DNA of 64,000 nucleotides from Hyposmocoma kahamanoa (lineage: Eukaryota > Arthropoda > Insecta > Lepidoptera > Cosmopterigidae), in contig NW_020653851.1 in assembly GCF_003589595.1 (NCBI RefSeq), forward strand, positions 22,108,187-22,172,186, read 5' to 3'. The notes beneath the pieces are model-generated. The model was given only the letters and a program-made list of their open reading frames with translations. It was not told the origin of the DNA and searched no databases. Below are positions 21,838 to 34,595 of this stretch, piece by piece (within the stretch, counting starts at the first letter, position 1; every line of letters starts with the position of its first letter). The translations under genes and the position numbers were made by a program.

Positions 21838-21845
21838 ATTTCTAG

Positions 21846-22812
21846 CTTTCGTTTCATGGGTATTGGTAAAAAATTCAGTCATATTTTCTATATTTTTTTT
21901 AAAATTTTTTTCGAGTTGCGTCCTTGTTATTGAGTACTTAACGGTAATAACACGATTTATATTAGCAAACTTTAAGACATAAAACGACTTATTCCCTTAA
22001 CTGCGACTGTTGTGTGGTTATACACTACAGTACAATATTTATGATCATTCCCCTATATAAGCAATACTCTTTGTTTATGATACTAACCACATTGATTAAA
22101 GATATAAATCGGTAAAGGAATAAAACGACAAGTTTTCTTTTGTGATCTATAAACCAATAGCAACACGGTATAGCCGCGGGTATGACCAATCGTGTCCAGT
22201 GGAACAAATGGAAAGCTCCACCTTTATGGACACTGTGGAATAAGGTAATAGTCGCTTTTAGTCCTGCTTTTTCCTCGTCATTCATTGTGGAACAATATGA
22301 AAAGATTTAGATTAGACTCCCAAAAAATGCCTGATAACTAAAATTATGCCCTTAGGAACAGTGAGTTATGCCCTCAGTGCAATAAAAAAAACGACGTTAG
22401 GAGACTGCTAGGGAGGTGTCCTTTTGATAAGTTATGTAATCGGACACGCTGAATCCAATGTTGCAATAAAAACAAAAGGGCATTACTCGTCTTATTCCGT
22501 TTTCCACTGGAGGCACTGATATTTGGTGCATCAATACCTACACTCAATGATATTATATTCCTACACTTCACTCCAAGCATACTTTGACTTCACTGAAAGC
22601 GTACGGTTGTCACTATTATTTTAGTTGTAACCTACACAGGTTGTAGTAAACATACTTTGAAAAAAAAACATAAAGTATTTATCGCAGTATTTTCGTGATA
22701 GATTGAAATAACCTTTGTCAAATGCAATACATACGTATTGAAATTTTTTTACCAGCATTGGTGTCTCGATTATGGAAGCATGGTTATGAAATAGGAATGC
22801 GTGCGAGAGTGC

Positions 22813-22845
<33 letters not shown>

Positions 22846-23504
22846 CGAGCAAGTGCCTGTGAGTACAGGTATCTGCGAGAGCCTGTGAGTACATACGAGA
22901 GCTTGCGATTGCATGCGAGTATGTTCGTGTATGCGCGCATGTGTTCGTCGATAACTGTTCTGATGATTGTTATGATAGTTTTCTTTTGATTTGTTGAATC
23001 CATGATTGTATCTTACTGGTCGGCGCGAAAGAGAAGGCGTCGATTTTGATATAGGTACTGTTGTAGTCTATATAGCTATTGGTATCTAATTTCTTGGCGA
23101 CCAGATGGACTAATATAGGGTCCCAAGTTTGCGTATCCACGCCAAGGTTATGTATAGCATGTACGGTTTCCATTGCAGTATCGTACAAGCGTTTTAATTC
23201 ATATTATGATTGTTTTTGTAACGAGTACCTGCGAGTGCATTACCACCTTCTTGTGAGTATAGAGTTCTATGGTTACCGCTAATGCCAGCTAATCGCTGGG
23301 CCATTCAATCAATCAAAAAAATCAAATAAACAAATAAATAAAAATTATGTAATTTACCTCGCGTATTCATAGGTCATCAAGTTACTTTATCATGAACTTA
23401 CTTTAACTGTAATGGTTAGTTGGGTTTTATTACTGATATGATGTTACGATAACAAATAGTCAGTGAACGACTGGGTTAAAGTTGCAATGTTATTTAACAT
23501 AGAA
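21846..23504. other. intergenic, no gene recognised
   Basis: AT-rich. It holds a (GT)n(GA)n microsatellite at about 22810-22850. Open frames across it have no recognisable domain or splice context. Confidence 0.4.
22808..22850. repeat. (GT)n-(GA)n microsatellite
   Basis: A run of GT repeats switches to GA repeats, a simple-sequence tract. The surrounding 'gagagcctgtgagtacat' units are loosely repetitive for a further 80 bp. Confidence 0.9.
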
Positions 23505-23690
23505 TATAGGAAATGAAACTATTTTTTCGGATTTTAGTCACGTATAGCGTGACCGACCCGTGTCCATGAGACTTGTAAAGGGCCCAAAACGTTGTTGGTT
23601 TGTTTGAGAAAACAAATATACTCCATTTAGATCCGAAAACATAGCTTCATTTCCTATGTATAACAATCACGAAACCCTAAGAATTTAGGT
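23505..23690 (+). mobile_element. Penelope-like element copy 4, old inverted copy
   Basis: The 3' end ('aaccctaagaatt') is on the right in plus orientation, and an inverted segment ('ataggaaatgaaactatttt') lies at the left. It is more diverged than the other copies ('cccaaaacgttgttgg' for 'cccgaaacgtcgg'), so it is older. No clear target duplication was found. Confidence 0.7.
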
Positions 23691-23982
23691 GCAAATCGTG
23701 TCCGCTATGTAAGATTACAATCATTGTATTGATAGTCCCTTATCTTTATTTTTTTTTAGTTGTTGAACTTGCGCAGCTGGATAGTGCGTCCAAACGATTT
23801 GTTACTAGGAGAAAAAACAGGTGTGGTGTATTATCACCAAACGTTAAATATAGTAAAATATAATTCCCAGTTCCAAGCAACAAAAATGTATAATTATTTC
23901 CCTACTCCTCTGAAAATAGTACAGAAGCTATTTTACTTAAAAAGTTTTTAAAATATGTCTTGTTGAAATAATTATTTTATAA

Positions 23983-24172
23983 TATCGAGTTCTTAGGTTT
24001 TCGCGATTGTTACACATAGGAAATGAAACTATTTTTCCGGATTTAAATCGCGTATATTTGTTTTTTCAAACAAACCGACGTTTCGGGCCCTTTACAGGGG
24101 TGACCAACTCAGTCAACCGTGACCATGGAACAAATATACGCGATTTAAATCCGGAAAAATAGTTTCATTTCC
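23983..24172 (-). mobile_element. Penelope-like element copy 5, fold-back insertion
   Basis: Left arm 23986-24098 runs from the element 3' end to 'ccctttacagg'. The right part is inverted and has an internal deletion, jumping from 'ccatgg' to 'aacaaatatacgcg'. It is flanked by a perfect 14-bp direct repeat, taattattttataa, at 23969-23982 and 24173-24186. The arms can pair over about 45 bp. Confidence 0.88.
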
Positions 24173-24699
24173 TAATTATTTTATAAATTTGAAAAATTAC
24201 TTGATAGAGTAGAAAGTGTGTGACATTGGAAAATAAAAATTGTTTAAGATATAGGTCAAAAATTAAATCATCATGGAGGGTTGTCTGTAAGATGGTTTGT
24301 TCGGCAATATGCGCTATATAGCGTTTTCATTCACCTAGATGTAGCGATGAAGATTAGTAAATGTTGCAGTTTCTGTCCAAGTCTTGCCACGGCGAAGAAA
24401 ACTACTAACTACCTACGCTGGGCCGGGTCACTAGTTTAACAACAATTTTCAATGTAAATTAAATTTCAATTCAGTTCAATAATGGACGTTTTTTACGTGG
24501 TACCAATTTTTCGCGCATTGTTATTATTGGATTGGAGATCTATGGATATATTTATTGGATATCTATGGATTGGGTGCAAACATCTAATCAGTTCCCTCGT
24601 AGTTCTTGTTGGATCGACTTCAATAGACCCAACTACTAATTATGTAACATTTAAACAAAAATAAGGCATGCATTTTACAACAATCTCAATATTTTCCAA

Positions 24700-27330
24700 T
24701 TTTTATAGGATTAAATTATAATCATAACGCAAATGTCTTCTAAATATAACGACAATATTAATCATAATTTTAACGAGTTTGAATTAATTATGGAAGACAG
24801 TTTAAAGCGGATTTTTTCAACCAAAAAAACGTAGTAATATGTGGAAAATATATTAATTTATTTAAAAGTTTTAACTTGATTAATCTTTTCTTAGAACCAA
24901 CTCGCATCACTGTCTCCTCTTCGACTTGTATTGATAACATCTTTTGTAACACACACGCAGTGTCTAAATCAATAATAAAAAGCTTAAGATCAGACCATAG
25001 TGGCCAATTGGCTTCTTTTAATTGTAAAATGAGCAAGAAGGTAGACCAATTTTTCTGCAGACCGATTACCACAGAACGAATCATTAGATTTCAAAATAAT
25101 ATCGGCAATAGTTTAAATTCGCTACCCCATATACCGGACGTTCCAAATACTTTATATAGCACGATATTTGGTTTAATTAAAAATGAATTTGATAATATAT
25201 TTAAATCGAAAACATTAACTTTCCATACAGAGACTAAATTCAACGACTGGGTAACAATAGGTATTCTTAAGAGTAGGTCTCGTTTGTATGAGCTATATGC
25301 TATGAAAATTTATAATACTAATTCCAATTTCATAGAATATGTTAGAATTTATTCAAAAATATTTAAAAAAGCATATGTAGCTGCTAAGGTTAAACAAAAT
25401 TAGACAATCGGTAAATAAATCTAAAACTACTTGGAGCATAATAAATAAAGAGTCAGGCAGGGTTAAACAACACGATCGAGCCATGGTTTTAGAATTAGAC
25501 AGCAAACTTATAAAATCTAAAGATAAAGTAGCCCAAGCTTTTGAATCGTTCTTTTCGGAAATTGCTGTGAACACTACAGAATTATTAAATTCCTCCCCTT
25601 CACTTGCTATCGATCTTCTAAAAGAAAAAGTTAACGTTTGTGGCAGTTTATTTAATTTCTGTCATGTTAATCCACAAGATATCATAAAAGCTTTTAAATC
25701 AATACATGTTAAAAAAACTGAAGATCTCTGGGGCATATCAACTAAAGTTACAGACTCAGTTATTGATCTAATTTCCCCACAATTAGCTATAGCTTTCAAA
25801 AGGTGCGTTGACGAAGGTGTTTTTCCCGATTTAATGAAATACAGCAAGGTTATTCCCTTATTCAAAAGCGGTAGGAAAGTTGATCCTAGCAACTATAGGC
25901 CCATTTCAATTTTACCAGCTTTAAGTAAAATATTCGAAAAGGTTATGCTAACTCAATTACTGTCGTATTTCGGTAGGAATCATATTTTTTATAGTGAACA
26001 ATACGGGTTTACTAGTGGTAGATCGACTAGCGATGCGGGGGTAGCGTTACTAAAACACATCTTTGATGCTTGGGAAAGGTCCCAGAACGCTATTGGTGTT
26101 TTCTATGACCTCTCAAAGGCATTTGATTACGTTGATCATATTACTCTTATCAGGAAGCTGGAACATTACGGTGTAAATGGCAAGGCGTCGAAACTTGTCT
26201 CGTCATATCTCAATGGTAGAATTCAGAAAGTAGACATAAATGGAGTGACTTTGGGTTCTCCGGTAAAAATAGGTGTTCCGCAGGGCTCAATACTTGGACC
26301 TTTCTTATTTCTGATTTATATTAACGATCTGCCACTCTTTGTTAAGGACCATTGCGAAATAGTGTTGTTTGCTGATGACACATCCTTGATTTTTAAAATA
26401 GAGAGACATGACATTAACTATGACCATATTAATGATACTCTCTCTAAGGTAGTTTATTGGTTTAATGCTAACAATTTATTGCTTTATGCCAAGAAGACAA
26501 AATGTGTTAAATTTGAATTACCTAACGTAAAATCGACTAGTGCAAGCATAGAAATAAACGGAGAAAAGTTAGACCTTGTTAATAAAGCAGTCTTCTTGGG
26601 AGTGACCTTAGATAGTAAACTTCAATGGTTTCCACATATATCTTTCCTGGCCAGAAGATTAAGCTCCGCTGCATAATACGCAGTCCACAGAATACCTGAG
26701 CTTACCGATGTTAGTACTGCTAGACTAGTTTACTTTAGTTACTTCCATAGTCCTACGGGATTCTCACGTGGGGTAAAGCGGCAGATATTTAAACCATATT
26801 CGTATTGCAAAAACGAGCGATTCGTTCTGTGTACCGTCTAGGCTCTCGGGTTTCCCTCAGAGAAAAGTTTAAGGAGACTGGTATCATGACTCTGGCATCA
26901 CAGTACATTTACTCAAATATTTTATATGCCCGTAAAAATATACATAATTTCAATAAGAAAGAAGATATCCATAATATTAACCTTAGAGCTAAGTCCAAAC
27001 TCATGGTACCACGATTTCGTTTAACGAAGGTAAACAACTCTTTTATGGGGAACTGCATACGTTTTTTACAATAAGATTCCGAAGCATATATTAAGTTTAT
27101 CATTTCCTACGTTTAAAAACTACATTAAAAATATTTTGGTTGAAAAATCATATTTCAAAATTGAAGACTACGTGTTAGATAAAGAGGTATGGAAAGACGA
27201 CACGCAACAGGGAGGTCAGCGTAGTGAACGAGCAGGAGCTTAAATGTGACGTTTTCAAGTGTAAATTTATTTTACCTATGATGGAATGAATAATCTTTGA
27301 CTTTGACATTGTTGTTAAGTTGTTAAATTG
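24700..27330 (+). pseudogene. decayed Jockey/CR1-type LINE
   Basis: Retrotransposon polyprotein in three frames. 24780-25403 is the end of the AP-type endonuclease (QKNVVICGKY, then STCIDNIFCN and LRSDHSGQLASF). A frameshift near 25400 leads to 25403-26676, the reverse transcriptase: VIPLFKSGRKVDPSNYRPI, GVFYDLSKAFDYVDH, GVPQGSILGPFLFLIYINDL and the catalytic FADDTSLIF. Further frameshifts near 26680-26800 and a stop at 27074 interrupt the C-terminal part (AIRSVYRLGSRVSLREKFKE). The endonuclease N-terminus is missing, so the copy is 5' truncated and dead. The 3' tail 'ttgactttgac' is shared with the fragment at 61200-61550. The clade call (Jockey/CR1 superfamily) comes from motif style only. 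Confidence 0.88.
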
Positions 27331-27647
27331 TATTGGTCAAAGAAAAGTTTCATAAATTATTCATAAACTTGGAGTTATTAGTCTCGATTCTCGAAATAAT
27401 GGGCGGCTAATTTCGGACTGTTACCATGGTCATGGCCGTACGTTATTTACGTTAGTTATTGACTCAGCATGGCCATTATCTTGATAATGTTGCGCAATAT
27501 ACTATAACACGTCTGTTCGTGTTTGTGAGTGTTGTTAAATTTAAATATACTGAGATAACACGTGTAATATAAAAGGCTAGTGTGTAAAGGCGCGAGAAGC
27601 ATTTCTGTATTATCACCTTGTTGCATCGTAGCTCTTCCCTATAAGAC

Positions 27648-30600
27648 ATGGACCGACGAGATATACTAATGCCGGCTGAATCCGGAGAGTACATCGCCAG
27701 ACACGCTGAACATGTGAAAATTCACGAGGAGGGGCTTGAGAAACTTTGTGAAGTAGTAAGTAAATAAAGACTTTTGATCAAAAACTTGATAGTAAACTTC
27801 TTTGGATTATTTTCTCCTACAAATATACTGAAATGTGATAACAGCTGTTTATATTAGAGGTTAAAATTCAACTGTTTTAGCGCCAAAACACATATTGGCT
27901 ACTTACTTACTTACTTATTACTTGCTATAACGTTTTGTCGATTACTTATACGGGTTCCACCAAATAAACGAGTATTATGAAAACAGTCAACTTTACAGGA
28001 AAAAATTATGTAAAAACATTTGCACATTTTTGTTCAGGGTACTTCATTACATCATCTAGAAAACAATAAGTACGTAGATGTAGATATAAGTTACTAGTGT
28101 GTAGGAGGAAGGCACAGCCTCAACCAGAGGTAATTAAATGGTCAGAGCCAGGAAAGTCCTTTAGTTTTTTGATGCTGTTGGCCTTGTGATTAGTGGTGAT
28201 CAGATGAGGGGCCGTATAAGCCCTGAATGAAGGCACTTTTTATAATAGTAATAACAATAATAATAATATTGGTGTCAATAAAGTCGTAACTTATTATTGT
28301 ACAAAGTTATAAGTTTTTCCGGATTTTTTTCCTTACATATCACAATGTTCGTATCACTACGGCGTTTTATTTTGTTTACAGTGATTATATATTCCATGAA
28401 CATTTTTCAGATGCTGTCATCAATGACAGACAAACTTCAGGTCCCAGATTCAGGCACATATATCAACCGTCCCTCCAATGACGATCCAAGAGCTGTCGAC
28501 TGGGTGTTTTTTGCTGATGCTCTCAATTTTTGCTTCTGGACCAAGCAGGGAGACCCCAAATACATTGTAGATGGAGAGACTGGTTATTATGCTTTAGAAG
28601 CTGCTATGGCAAGGGCTTTGAAGGTAGGCATTTGGGACATTATTTATTTTTATTTATTTATTTATTTATTTCATAAAATTACACAGTATAACAGTAAATT
28701 ACTAAGGCACTGTGAAATTCATACAACATAAAATTATTTTTAGATCGTAGATGATAGTCGTTCATCCATCATCTCACAAAACTTCAAACATTCATCACGC
28801 ACAGTCACCCATCTACTTGCGAACACATCACATTCTGGTGCAGATACGAGAAGCACATTAAAACAGTGCAGAGCGCGAACTAGTGGCGATTTACTGTGTG
28901 CCACAGTGCGCAATGCCGGCTCTGCCAGAAGATGGTGACCACGTGGACGCAGATTAAATTTATTTAGCGGGGGGACAAACAAGCGCACCAGTTGTGCCAC
29001 TAATTCAGGGCAATCAGAATCTCCGCGCAGGATCCTACCAGTAATGGCCATCAGACTAAAATTACGTCTTACTACCAAAGAATTAAAACCCAAGACATAA
29101 TCTCTTAAGAGTGTACACAACCTTAAATGGTTTTGGTTGATGCCACATAACAGTGAAACTGTTGAATAACAAAAAAACAGTAAAATTGAGGGTAAACATT
29201 GATTACTATACTGTGTGAAAATAAGATTCCTAAAAGTTTTTACAATAGAAAAAAAACACAAACTTACGTCGAATTTTTGCAAGAAAACCACTATATTCAA
29301 TAGGACTTTACATATACCAATGACTTTTTTTAATATCAACAACATGTATACTATATGCATTGACTTACAAATAAATGGACGACGGGTCTAATACAAAAAC
29401 CACGAAAAAAATGTCGCAAGTAAGCCTATTTAAACGTAGTGACATGTAAAGGAATATGAAAAAGCTAAAACGTTGAATTTAAATTGTAATGTCATCGCAG
29501 TACTGTCTAATTTTGCTTGCTTCGCTGTCAGTCGAACAAACGAAGACTAAAGCGTGAATGACGCTCTGTATACGATTTTAACGCCCTATAAGTTCGGACA
29601 CTTTTTAGCGCGGACCCGACGTCCATATAATTGTACGTCAATGACTATATGATATACATTTTTCAAATGGCTCTCATTTCGTTTGAAAAACAAAAAATTC
29701 TGAAACAAAGACAGTGTCCGTGCCGTTCCACCCAAGCAAAGTGAACTATATTACAATAGTAGGGGAAAGTTTTGAGTTTGAGCTAAGGTAGTATTGACTC
29801 TTGAAATAGATTTTATAAAGAAATCTGACCTAAAGCAATTTTTAGAACTTTGCTTTGGAAATTGATTTTTGGTGGTGTTTTCAAAACATCAATTCAAATA
29901 GTACTTACAGGTAATTTGTAAATTTATGGAGCTTATTTTCCGAAGTAAATTTTTAAAAGACAAGATAAGTATTTGAGCAGATATAATAAGATATAGTTTA
30001 TTAACTTCTGCTTTTATAAGTTATCATTTGACATCTTACTTGATTATATCTTTTGTTTTTTCTTATTTATTTATTTTTAGGACAACCAATAAGACATGAT
30101 TTAAATATAACAAAGTTGAAATAGTGATATAGAGACATACTAAATTCTGCCTCAATTAAAGGTTGCCATGGCATGCAAATGTGGACACGATAGAATAACT
30201 AGTTGATCCAATGAAATTTAAAAAAAGAATAACGCAAAATAAACCATTAAGACAATTAATACAATATTATTATTAAAAAAAAGTTACTATTGAAAACAAG
30301 ATAATCTAATTAAAAAGATTTTAAATATATAATAGTATATACATATATTAATTAAAAATACACATTAATAAATTTTATGTGAAACTACATTGACGCAGAT
30401 GTGAGAGCGGCCTTGATTGTGTGCTTAAATCGCGCAGGACTATTCGAAAAAATGTCGACGACACAGTCACCCGGCTTATGAAGGATGTTATATAGTTTTG
30501 GTAGTCGATTCATTTGTCATGAATAATTGGTATATTTGGGTAAAATATTACCTTAAATTAATTTCTAAAACTCAATAATGTTACTGCATAAGATAAATGA

Positions 30601-32840
30601 TTTTGGGCTACCAATGACTAGTGGCAGTAGAACTTCTTGTGAAAGAGTTCATCCAGGGAAGTGCCACCTTACCTATTTCTGCCGCCATGCAGTAATGTGA
30701 GCATCACTGTATTCCGGTTTTAAAGGGTAGGGGTGCTGGTGAAACTACAGGCGCTTACTACCTCACGTCTTGTTCGTCCCGGCATTTGGTATTATATATA
30801 AAAAAAAACCACTATCTTCGTGATAAATTTGCAATGTTGTACGTACATCCAATAGTTACAAAGAATATTATCTGTGATAAACAGATGTAATTATTGTTTA
30901 CAAATTTTGTATAAAACACAAACAAGTATGAACATGCATTCACACGCAGGGGTTTTGAGATATGATATAACTATTGCACATCTCATTTGAACATTTAATG
31001 TGTAATTGAATTTACATAACAGATAAGTAAATGAGATTGGTTTTGTTGTAATGTGTTTGTTTTTGGAATAAATTCCATGGCATTTTTTTATCATGAACAT
31101 ATTGTTAGACCGTTTTTAAAATTTTATTATAAACTTATATTCAATTTTTAAATTATATAATTTCGTATATATTACTATGTTATCAACTGATATAATATGG
31201 GTTTAGATAGTACGCAATGACCTGGATTTCCAGTGAAGTTGATAATTTGTTTTATCTAATCTATCTTTGTATGTGTCATAAACAATGCAAGTTCTATAAT
31301 TACAATTCTTTATCACTTACAGGAAGGCTACGACCTTCTAAACCCGGAATACTACTCGAAAATAACAAAAGAAGATCTGGCTCATATCTTAAGAAGTGAT
31401 AGTGAAGTACCAATTCCACTATTCGAACAGAGATTGACTATTTTACATGATGTTGGAAAAACATTGATTGAAAAATACAATGGAACGTTTATGACTTGCG
31501 TGAAGCTTGCGAATAAATCTGCACTTAAACTACTTAAGATCATAGTGGAGGATTTCCCGTGCTTTAGAGACGAAGTTGTATACAAAGGGAAGTTTGTATC
31601 CTTGTATAAAAGAGCACAGATTCTTATTGGTGATCTTTGGTATTTCTTCGATGGCAAAAGTTGGGGAGAGTTTGAAGATATTGATAAGATTACCTTGTAT
31701 GCTGATTATAGAATCCCTCAAGTGTTGGTTTACTTCGGAGCTATGAGCTATAGCGACGGTTTGATGAAGAAATTGCAAAACGGTAAGATATATACATAAT
31801 TATCTCTGCCACAAGGCGAATGCAACTCCTGTTCATCTACTCACCCAATGCTACGCCCTGATGGGCGTACGAAGTTCCGTACTGGGAAGGCACATGCCAC
31901 AACCAGAGGACATGAAATCTGTTGAAGCCAGGAAAGTCCTTCAGTTCGTCAATGCTGTCAGTCTTGGCTCTGCACTGTATTAGTGGTGATCACAAAAGAT
32001 CAGTCAGTGGTCGCAGTGATGAGGGGATGCATAGACCATGAATGAAGCCACCCTAATAATAATAATACATAATTGTACTCGTAAATGTATACATTTAATT
32101 TAAATCTCAATTGGAGAGTTGTCTTTAGAGTTAGAGTGTCAGATTAAGGGAGAGCGATAACTTTCAATATGACAAATGGACAAAATGATAACCTCCATGG
32201 ACCAACAATCCAGATGAGGAGGTCTGAGTTCGATTTTCGGTAGACATTGGGAAAACAGCCTTTAAAACGATGACAGTTATATAATATAATATATAATATA
32301 ATAATATATATATATAGTATAACATGCGACCAAAGTAAACAGTACTATAGTAATACGACGTATGAAACTCACTACTAAATATTGTATTTGACTGGTTAAC
32401 CAAGTGACAGCTGAAGTTTGTTTACATTTAGTTAATTTTATACCTAGACCATGCCTAAACCTTAATACCATAGATTTATGGAGGAATTAGGGCAGATTCT
32501 TTGATCTTACTTGATTTATCCAGATTGTTATCTAGTACATTTAGAAAGAAACCTTATTAAGTAAAAGAAAAAACTTATTGTTGTAAAATTGTAATGTTTA
32601 ACATTCACAGATGAGCACCTGCCAAGTGGTTCAGATGAAGAGATCGAGATCCGCGGCTGTTCCATCCACGCAGTCGAGCTGCTGCAAAAGAAATTGAAAC
32701 AGAAAATCGTCGAGCAAAAGTTAAAAGCGGAAGTTCCCAACGCAAGTCTCATAGATTACTTTTTGTGGTGCTATAGGAGGAAATATGCCGACGAATTGGC
32801 AAAGGTCCCCTTCCATAAGACCGTGGGCATATTTTATTGA
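27648..32840 (+). CDS. QNG1: Queuosine 5'-phosphate N-glycosylase/hydrolase (QNG1, DUF2419)
   Basis: Releases queuine from queuosine 5'-monophosphate so that the base can be reused for tRNA wobble modification; animals cannot make queuine and depend on diet and salvage. Four exons join in frame: 27648-27755, 28411-28623, 31323-31782 and 32611-32840. They give 336 residues, against about 341 in human C9orf64. Signature stretches are MPAESGEYIA near the N-terminus, AVDWVFFADALNFCFW (about 65-80), TGYYALEAAMARAL, ILRSDSEVPIPLFEQR, YKRAQILIGDLW, LYADYRIPQVLVYFGA and the C-terminal RGCSIHAVEL and VPFHKTVGIFY. The ATG at 27648 fits the family N-terminus. A poly(A) signal lies at 33234. Intron 2 (28624-31322) has taken in a LINE fragment, a MITE and a family A repeat, yet the coding sequence is intact. 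Confidence 0.95.
28105..28260 (+). repeat. interspersed repeat family C, copy 1
   Basis: It shares 'gaggaaggcaca', 'aaccagaggt', 'gccaggaaagtccttcagt'-like, 'gattagtggtgatca' and 'gatgagggg' blocks with 31845-32075, and ends in an (aat)n tract. The simple-repeat tail suggests a non-LTR or SINE 3' end. Confidence 0.65.
28640..29150 (-). pseudogene. C-terminal fragment of a non-LTR retrotransposon
   Basis: On the minus strand an open frame ends at 28740 and contains VVRRNFSLMAITGRILRG, LVRLFVPPLN, LLAEPALRT and SKSPLVRALHCFNVLL, the style of the region after the reverse transcriptase in insect LINEs. Downstream on the same strand is a short 3' UTR and an (aaat)n tail (plus-strand 'tttatttattt' at 28645-28672), a typical LINE terminus. 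It lies in QNG1 intron 2, antisense. Confidence 0.65.
29157..29830. repeat. repeat family F, copy 1, interrupted by a MITE
   Basis: The flanks of the MITE (29157-29357 and 29644-29830) match 49085-49500 almost continuously ('ttgattactata', 'ctttacatatacc', 'tgatatacattttt', 'tttgagctgaggtagta'-like). The second copy lacks the MITE. Confidence 0.7.
29358..29643 (-). mobile_element. MITE, long form, copy 3
   Basis: 286 bp in reverse orientation, with ends cattgacttacaa and 'ttgtacgtcaatg' (one terminal mismatch). It is flanked by actatatg at 29350-29357 and 29644-29651. The matching site in the family F copy at about 49305 has no insertion. Confidence 0.92.
30621..30809 (+). repeat. interspersed repeat family A, copy 4
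   Basis: Full 5' half ('ggcagtagaacttcttgtg' to 'gaaactacaggcg'), then a deletion to 'cttgttcgtcccggcattt'. It lies in QNG1 intron 2. Confidence 0.75.
31845..32075 (+). repeat. interspersed repeat family C, copy 2
   Basis: It starts near 'atgctacgccctgatggg' and contains 'cgtactgggaaggcaca', 'aaccagaggacat' and 'gtattagtggtgatcac', ending in (aat)n at 32056. It lies in QNG1 intron 3. Confidence 0.7.
32278..32320. repeat. (AT)-rich microsatellite
   Basis: Alternating 'ataatata' and 'atatatat' units in QNG1 intron 3. Confidence 0.8.
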
Positions 32841-33233
32841 ACTATAAAAACCCTATAACGTACAAAATTGCATTTGACAAGCTTATGCAGAACATTATAA
32901 TGTCTTTTTCGAAGATGAGTAAAATGACAGTTTATTGCGCAAAAGTGTTGCCCGTTTGCAAGCAGCTAGTCATTGCAGTCGATAAATATTCTATCGAATA
33001 TCGATTACATGTTATGTAATCGATTATATGTATGTAAATAGCCGAACTTGTTTCATTTGAATTTTTGTATATTCATACATGCACTGCGTTTAAAACTATG
33101 TCTATTTAAAATATTAGTGGAGACATATTTTAAAGTTTTTCATTTTAATTCAATGTAGGTGAATTTAATTCTTGTTAAAGTGTGTATGAATTACAAATCG
33201 ATTTAGATTTTGTAGACCGACTGCCAAAATTAG

Positions 33234-33239
33234 AATAAA
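33234..33239 (+). terminator. poly(A) signal of QNG1
   Basis: AATAAA about 395 bp after the stop codon at 32838-32840, the first clear signal downstream on the plus strand. Confidence 0.6.
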
Positions 33240-34434
33240 GAACAGATATTTAAAAAAAATTACGTTCTTTCACAATCTATTGATTAAACTGTCGACAACA
33301 ACTACATGGTTAAATAAAAATTTTATGAAAACTGGCTTCCTTGGAAATATCATTTTACTCCGTCTTCAATATAATAAATATGTAATAATTATTACACGCA
33401 TTCAAACTTACACTTCCTTGCGTATTTTAAAAATAAATTTAGTTTACACAATTTATAACTTGTACTTTTTACGAATTATTATAGTATAATCTATTTGTTC
33501 CTTGGTATATAATTCTACATAAATGACATACAAAGTTAATTGTCATTGACATTTATATATAAAAATATTATCCAAATGTTATTAAAATATTGTTGTCTGT
33601 TGCTGTTAGGCATTGTGATAATTATGAAGGTGATATTGACTACTATACGACTTAAACTTTATAGCTAAGTTTAGATTAGAGAAGACTTTACCGTAGTTTT
33701 TATAACATATGCTATAGCTCAAAATACTGTATAACACAGGGTGTAGTACAGGTTTCAATACGTAAGTTAACCCCTTCATGGACAGTATTTAAGTAGTACA
33801 ACCACATACCAAAATGTCACTACTTTTTTTCGTGCCGTACTGGTTATATTTTATTTATTTTTATATATGTATATACGTTTACCATGGCGCAGGTGAAAGG
33901 TGTTGGTGGTCACAACTACTCCATGGTAGTTTGGTGAAGGATGATAAACGAGTCGTGGGTTGGTAAATGAGTGTATATGAACTGTTAATAACTGAATATA
34001 TTTTGCTTGAGCTACTTATTTATACAAATTTGGTACGTGTGTCTTATGCTGATTCACAAGGCGTGGTTGTTACTTTTGCTTGCACTAAGACGTGCCTGAA
34101 TGTCGGAAGAGGGTTAGACATTCTGGCACGTCTGTGGCTGCTACAATACGTAATAAAATAATGAAAGACTAAGTATTTATTTATACGTGGGCGTCCCATA
34201 GCCGACCTCGGAATCTACGTCAATACAACTAATGTATGTACAATGCGGCTATCAGTTTGGCACTTTAAAACAGCACAATAAGGTATTTTTCTACGATTTT
34301 AAAAATGTGCGTGAAAGATTTGACACAAGTATAACGTACAAAGCGAAAATGGCGGACCGAGCTCAAGTAGGCGGAACTACGCCTACAGTTGGCACGCGTG
34401 TTGCGCTAACCACTTCTACTGTATTATAGGTCTA

Positions 34435-34595
34435 TTGGTACACCAGATGTCGACATGAGTACCAAATAGCTATTTTTGTAAGTAATTTGTTTTACATTGA
34501 CAAGCTACAATATATCATAGCCACTCTAATTTGTAGTGAAAACAAACAAATCAACTAGATGGCGCTTATCTTTTATTTTGTTTAGGATTAGCATC
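34435..34595 (+). repeat. repeat family G, copy 1
   Basis: 'ggtacaccagatgtcg(a)c' at the left and 'caactagatggcgct' at the right enclose about 120 bp. The same order occurs at 62258-62340. Confidence 0.6.
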
